A DNA stretch of 8,972 nt from Peptococcaceae bacterium BRH_c23 (GTDB taxonomy: Bacteria; Bacillota_B; Desulfitobacteriia; Desulfitobacteriales; Desulfitobacteriaceae): NCBI GenBank assembly GCA_000961805.1, contig LADV01000008.1, positions 1 to 8,972 of the forward strand, in the 5' to 3' direction. Below, piece by piece: positions 6,537-8,972 of the stretch. The translations under genes and the position numbers were made by a program. Under the pieces are notes generated by a model. It did no database searches. It was not told the origin of the DNA and saw only the letters and a list, made by a program, of their open reading frames with translations. The stretch's first letter is position 1; every line of letters starts with the position of its first letter.

Positions 6537-6568
6537 TCTCTGATCAGCAGAGATTATTATTCTTTTTC
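6537..6568 (+). terminator. Terminator of the kinase/pdxA2 operon
   Basis: TCTCTG (6537-6542) pairs with CAGAGA (6548-6553) around a 5-base loop, followed by the T-rich TTATTATTCTTTTT. It lies about 120 bases after the pdxA2 stop codon. The stem is short, so termination may be partial, but the longer hairpin at 6637-6678 backs it up. Confidence 0.6.
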
Positions 6569-6636
6569 TGCCGATAAATTTCATAGAGTGAGAGATTCAC
6601 CTTCATAGTTCACCATGGATCTATCCATAGTTCATG

Positions 6637-6678
6637 AAAAGGTCAGACCTTCCCCCTGGCGGGAAACTCTGACCTTTT
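6637..6678. terminator. Long two-sided terminator hairpin between convergent genes
   Basis: AAAAGGTCAGA (6637-6647) is mirrored exactly by TCTGACCTTTT (6668-6678), with an inner TTCCC/GGGAA stem (6650-6654 with 6661-6665). The outer arms give T residues on whichever strand is transcribed, so it can stop the rightward operon and the leftward helix-turn-helix gene that ends at 6685. Confidence 0.75.
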
Positions 6679-6684
6679 GCAAGT

Positions 6685-6970
6685 TTATTTGGCATCATCC
6701 CGAGCTAGGAAGAACATATTGCTGCTCTTGCCGGCGTTCTCACGCCACTCTGCTCCTTACGCAGGCGACCGCGTTTTTCAAGGTCAGCTATGGCGCGTTT
6801 TACCGTACTGCGAGACAGCCTCAGTTCTCTGGCAATGGTACCGATCGCCGGATAGCATTTGCCGTCCTTGTTGGCACGGTCACACAAATACATGAACACG
6901 GCCACTACCCTGTGAGCCATCTCCATTATGTTGGCTATTTCATTTTTGTAAATAGGTATGCTTCCTCCCG
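6685..6970 (-). pseudogene. Small helix-turn-helix protein gene, apparently frameshifted and without a normal start codon
   Basis: The readable protein contains YKNEIANIMEMAHRVVAVF, then YPAIGTIARELRLSRSTVKR and AIADLEKRGRLRKEQ: a helix-turn-helix (HTH_36-like) protein of the type common on Firmicute mobile elements. Two defects are visible. First, a strong GGGAGGA (6969-6963) is followed not by ATG but, 4 bases later, by ATA (in frame SIPIYKN); the only in-frame TTG lies upstream of the Shine-Dalgarno (6980) and the first ATG, at MEMAHRVV, is too far downstream. Second, after RKEQ the frame runs to a TAG at 6705 through a family-unlike tail. Skipping to the neighbouring frame near 6748 gives WRENAGKSSNMFFLARDDAK and a TAA at 6685, which matches the usual C-terminal ending of this family (WRENGGKSSN). 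I read this as a gene decayed by loss of one base and probably of its start. A short functional version ending at 6705 cannot be excluded. Confidence 0.65.
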
Positions 6971-7011
6971 ATATACGCAATACTGGGGTGTATTAAAATA
7001 TTTTTTATTTT

Positions 7012-7962
7012 TCATTCATTCCAAAGAATATCCAAAGGTCGACGTAGCAACTGATGCTTAAAAACAGGAATATTGTATTTCTTCCCAAGTATTCTTAGCT
7101 GTTCTTTGTAGGCACCCTTTAAGTTATCATGAAATGCAATACCAGCAATACCGCCTTTAATGGACTTTACGCAATTTTCCAGTTTTCCTTGCCCATCTTC
7201 ACTTTCATATTGTCCTGTTACCAACCAGTGGTTGGGTATTATATGAGATATACCAAAAGCATTGTCTTCCCAAGTCTGTAGTACGGCACTTGCAAAAGCT
7301 GGCTCAAAATGCACACCGCCCACGCAAAGCAGGTTTTTCTGTGTTTTACCATTACTATTAAAAACGTTGGTAAGAGCCTGTGCAATAACTTTTGCTGCAG
7401 AGTAGTTTGACCAGCTTTGTGGGGTACTCCCAATCTCAATATCAACTAATGGTACTGGAAACTGAGGTATCATATCTGGAGTACCACCATTATTGATCAT
7501 ACCGGACCAGTGAGTTGCTTCCGTGGTAATCCTAAAATCCTCTAATCCGGCATCAATTCGATTTTTCTCCAAGAACCATAATAAATTGTGCATGTAAACA
7601 GGATCAACATTACCAAAATAACCGCTATCCACATCTCCTGTAGTATGAACCGATAGGATTCCATCCGGAGCATTTTGCCCCTCATGCCATGTCACAAGGC
7701 CCGCCATGTCAAAATCAGAAAAATACCGGTTCATAATTGGCAGATAGTGTCTATAATCATGGCAAACAACTTTATGAGTTTTAACGAAATAGAATTCATT
7801 TCCTATATCATCCGAATGTTTTAACACCGGATTATTATCAATATTAATATCTGTCTCATTTAAACTATACATTTCTGATAGTGCATTAAAAACATGCCCT
7901 GCAACCGGGTCGATATTTGAGTTCATACAAAAAAAGTAAACTACTTTTTTAGCTGAAGACAT
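7012..7962 (-). CDS. Bacterial DTD2/GEK1-like D-aminoacyl-tRNA deacylase homologue
   Basis: A 316-residue cytoplasmic protein resembling the DTD2 family (Pfam tRNA_deacylase), known mainly from archaea and land plants, which removes D-amino acids from tRNA. Conserved blocks in order: SVHTTGD...GYFG (104-117; archaeal form THVTGN...YGG), TTEATHW (146-152; usually YEATHHGP), DIEIGSTPQSW (174-184; IEIGSSEEEW), VGGVHFEP (214-221; GGGHYAP), AFGISHIIPNHW (235-246; AFGHILP), and near the C-terminus AGIAFHDNLKGAYKEQL then a strand before the end. Putative metal or catalytic histidines H106, H151, H218 and H240 are kept, but the second His of THH is Trp, and GHYAP is changed to VHFEP. It is longer than the roughly 270-residue archaeal proteins. 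AGGAGGG (7970-7976) lies 7 bases before the ATG. The membrane-protein gene lies 89 bases upstream on the same strand. The family assignment is strong; retention of the deacylase reaction is inferred. Confidence 0.85.
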   Translation of the reverse strand: MSSAKKVVYFFCMNSNIDPVAGHVFNALSEMYSLNETDINIDNNPVLKHSDDIGNEFYFVKTHKVVCHDYRHYLPIMNRYFSDFDMAGLVTWHEGQNAPDGILSVHTTGDVDSGYFGNVDPVYMHNLLWFLEKNRIDAGLEDFRITTEATHWSGMINNGGTPDMIPQFPVPLVDIEIGSTPQSWSNYSAAKVIAQALTNVFNSNGKTQKNLLCVGGVHFEPAFASAVLQTWEDNAFGISHIIPNHWLVTGQYESEDGQGKLENCVKSIKGGIAGIAFHDNLKGAYKEQLRILGKKYNIPVFKHQLLRRPLDILWNE

Positions 7963-8051
7963 TAATTTTCCCTCCTGTTTGATTAACTTAACTATTGAAA
8001 AATTATCATTCTACTATCGATTACTAATTTTATCCACCGCCCAAACACTGA

Positions 8052-8456
8052 CTAATATAATTTGTCTTTATAAGCTTTAGCCTTCTCGATTAAAAGGATA
8101 CTTAAGGAAGCCCCCACTACAATGATAACCAACATATTTATAGGGTACAGCTTCCATTGCAGCATAAAAAACATTGCAACAGCAGCACCTGTAGAAACAA
8201 GCCCAATTGCTAAAGCCACCTTCGAGTTTGCCCAGGAGTTAATCCTACCTATTATACTAAGAAACAAAAGTTCGAATAAACCTGCTCCTATACCTATTGA
8301 TAAAAATGAAATTACTCTGATCATTAACCATAGAGTTGAATCACTCATAAAATTAGTTGCAGTAGTAACTCCCCAAATCCCCAGGAAAATCATCAAGCCC
8401 GAAAGCAAAACCAGCAATGAAAAAGGAATGCTGACTATCCGTCCATTTAATTGCAA
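8052..8456 (-). CDS. Four-helix membrane protein of unknown function
   Basis: A 134-residue hydrophobic protein with four predicted membrane segments, roughly residues 9-32, 42-70, 79-99 and 103-126, joined by short loops and ending in a charged tail (EKAKAYKDKLY). No catalytic motif is evident and I do not recognise the family. The start is uncertain: the frame has no ATG near its beginning, TTG at 8456 is the best candidate, and only a weak AGAG precedes it. A stop at about 8505 limits the frame upstream. It lies 89 bases before the DTD2-like gene on the same strand and could share its transcript. The antisense frame over this region is taken as a shadow because the leftward frame has coherent membrane-protein composition. 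Confidence 0.65.
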   Translation of the reverse strand: MQLNGRIVSIPFSLLVLLSGLMIFLGIWGVTTATNFMSDSTLWLMIRVISFLSIGIGAGLFELLFLSIIGRINSWANSKVALAIGLVSTGAAVAMFFMLQWKLYPINMLVIIVVGASLSILLIEKAKAYKDKLY

Positions 8457-8517
8457 TGATACTCTAATTGATCCAGAGCTGAAGCATGATATTTTTCGCA
8501 GTCAATTATTTTTCAAT

Positions 8518-8523
8518 ATTATA
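8518..8523 (-). promoter_or_regulatory. Possible -10 box for the membrane protein/DTD2-like genes
   Basis: A perfect TATAAT on the minus strand (8523-8518) lies about 60 bases before the TTG start at 8456. The region where a -35 box should be (TTCTTA, near 8542-8547) matches the consensus poorly, so this is only a candidate. Confidence 0.4.
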
Positions 8524-8674
8524 CCAATTAGATGAATCGCTTAAGAAACTATGACTCATTAGCAAAGTTATACCTTAGTCTCACATCACTTTATGAAGAC
8601 TGATCTGCCTAGAAACTAAATTATCTCACCACAAACAAACCCTAAAGGGGGCCATTAATTATTTTTGAAATTGT
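8524..8674. other. Intergenic stretch between the membrane protein and the transposase fragment
   Basis: No gene is seen. It contains a small hairpin CCC-TAAA-GGG (8640-8649) that could lie near the end of the insertion element whose transposase starts at 8695, but no terminal inverted repeat can be confirmed because the other end is outside the window. Confidence 0.3.
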
Positions 8675-8691
8675 CATCCAAACGTTGGATG
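8675..8691 (-). repeat. Short hairpin just after the transposase stop codon
   Basis: CATCCAA (8675-8681) is mirrored by TTGGATG (8685-8691) with a 3-base loop, starting 3 bases beyond the transposase stop. There is no good T-run after it on the minus strand, so it is a weak terminator or part of the element's end. Confidence 0.4.
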
Positions 8692-8694
8692 ATT

Positions 8695-8972
8695 CTAACT
8701 TACCAATCTCCACTGGTAATTATTATCGATAACAATTGACGCTATACGGGTTAGATCCAGAACATCCGCTGTACATGCTTTAAAAATAAACTCTAACAAG
8801 CCATTGATCCCGAGTACGGCTACTTTTTTCTCTAGAAGCTCACTATGTACTAGCAAAACATTCATAAATCGACCGATTTGCATAAGGTGATGAAATCCTA
8901 CCATGGCATTCCAATTGTAGGAAAAGCAGTGCTCATATTGATATCCTTGATGTTTCATAACCAAAAAGTTGT
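8695..8972 (-). CDS. DDE-type transposase, C-terminal part (runs off right edge)
   Basis: The frame is open to the right edge and ends at 8695. The visible residues include NFLVMKHQGYQYEH, CFSYNWNAMVGFHHLMQIGRF and a C-terminus ending NNYQWRLVS. The pattern 'K(N/H)QGY..EH.(Y/F)SYNWNAM.G(Y/F)H(Y/H)LMQIG' followed by a terminal 'QWRL' is one I recognise from the C-terminal end of an IS4-like (DDE) transposase family of Clostridia. The catalytic acidic residues would lie upstream, outside the window, so whether the element is intact cannot be judged. The assignment rests on remembered family pattern. Confidence 0.7.
   Translation of the reverse strand, partial: NFLVMKHQGYQYEHCFSYNWNAMVGFHHLMQIGRFMNVLLVHSELLEKKVAVLGINGLLEFIFKACTADVLDLTRIASIVIDNNYQWRLVS

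Noticed and set aside
6604..6634. Repeated CATAGTTCA with an ATGGAT/ATCCAT palindrome between the copies
   Set aside because: Two short copies and a 6-base palindrome are not enough to argue for an attachment site or operator.
6615..7061. 148-codon rightward reading frame
   Set aside because: It begins inside the terminator region, lies opposite the helix-turn-helix gene, lacks a ribosome binding site and has no recognisable domain.
8122..8535. 137-codon rightward reading frame opposite the membrane protein
   Set aside because: It has no ribosome binding site and mirrors the codons of a coherent four-helix membrane protein on the other strand, so it is most likely a shadow.

Overview
The window looks like chromosomal DNA from a Gram-positive anaerobe of the Clostridia/Bacillota type. 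This rests on strong GGAGG-type ribosome binding sites, a class I cyclic-di-GMP riboswitch, a DeoR-type sugar regulator, and gene fragments typical of Firmicute conjugative and insertion elements. The species cannot be named from the sequence.

Left flank (1-800): the 5' end of a small gene of the kind carried by Firmicute integrative elements (sigma-factor-like) reads off the left edge. Upstream of it on the same strand lie a strong terminator (241-280), about 180 bases without a convincing gene, a second terminator (458-494), and a well-conserved c-di-GMP-I aptamer (530-608). The riboswitch therefore appears to have no intact target gene directly after it.

Centre (802-6415): an acid-sugar catabolic locus. 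Rightward: a DeoR-family regulator, a DUF1537 four-carbon acid sugar kinase (DtnK type) and a PdxA2-type 4-phospho-acid dehydrogenase that overlaps the kinase by 14 bases. Kinase plus PdxA2 is the known route from D-threonate (or D-erythronate) through the 4-phosphate to dihydroxyacetone phosphate and CO2. Leftward and divergent: a TIM-barrel protein of unknown function, a cyclase/kynurenine-formamidase-like metal hydrolase and a small cupin. The 260-base divergent spacer has a good sigma-A-type promoter for each arm, and both are threaded by repeats of the same hexamer (CGCTCA/TGAGCG), so one regulator probably controls both arms. The leftward genes may therefore act in the same pathway, for instance in making or opening the substrate, but this is inference.

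Right flank (6416-8972): the rightward operon ends at a hairpin terminator (6537-6568), followed by a long two-sided hairpin (6637-6678). All remaining genes read leftward. A small helix-turn-helix gene (6685-6970) looks broken, with no normal start codon after its Shine-Dalgarno sequence and a one-base frameshift near its end. Next come a bacterial homologue of the archaeal/plant D-aminoacyl-tRNA deacylase DTD2 (GEK1), a four-helix membrane protein of unknown role, and the C-terminal end of a transposase running off the right edge. Mobile-element debris thus lies on both sides of the catabolic locus.

Most notable points: the bacterial DTD2-like protein with altered active-site motifs, the shared-operator architecture tying three uncharacterised genes to the kinase/PdxA2 route, and the apparently orphan c-di-GMP riboswitch.
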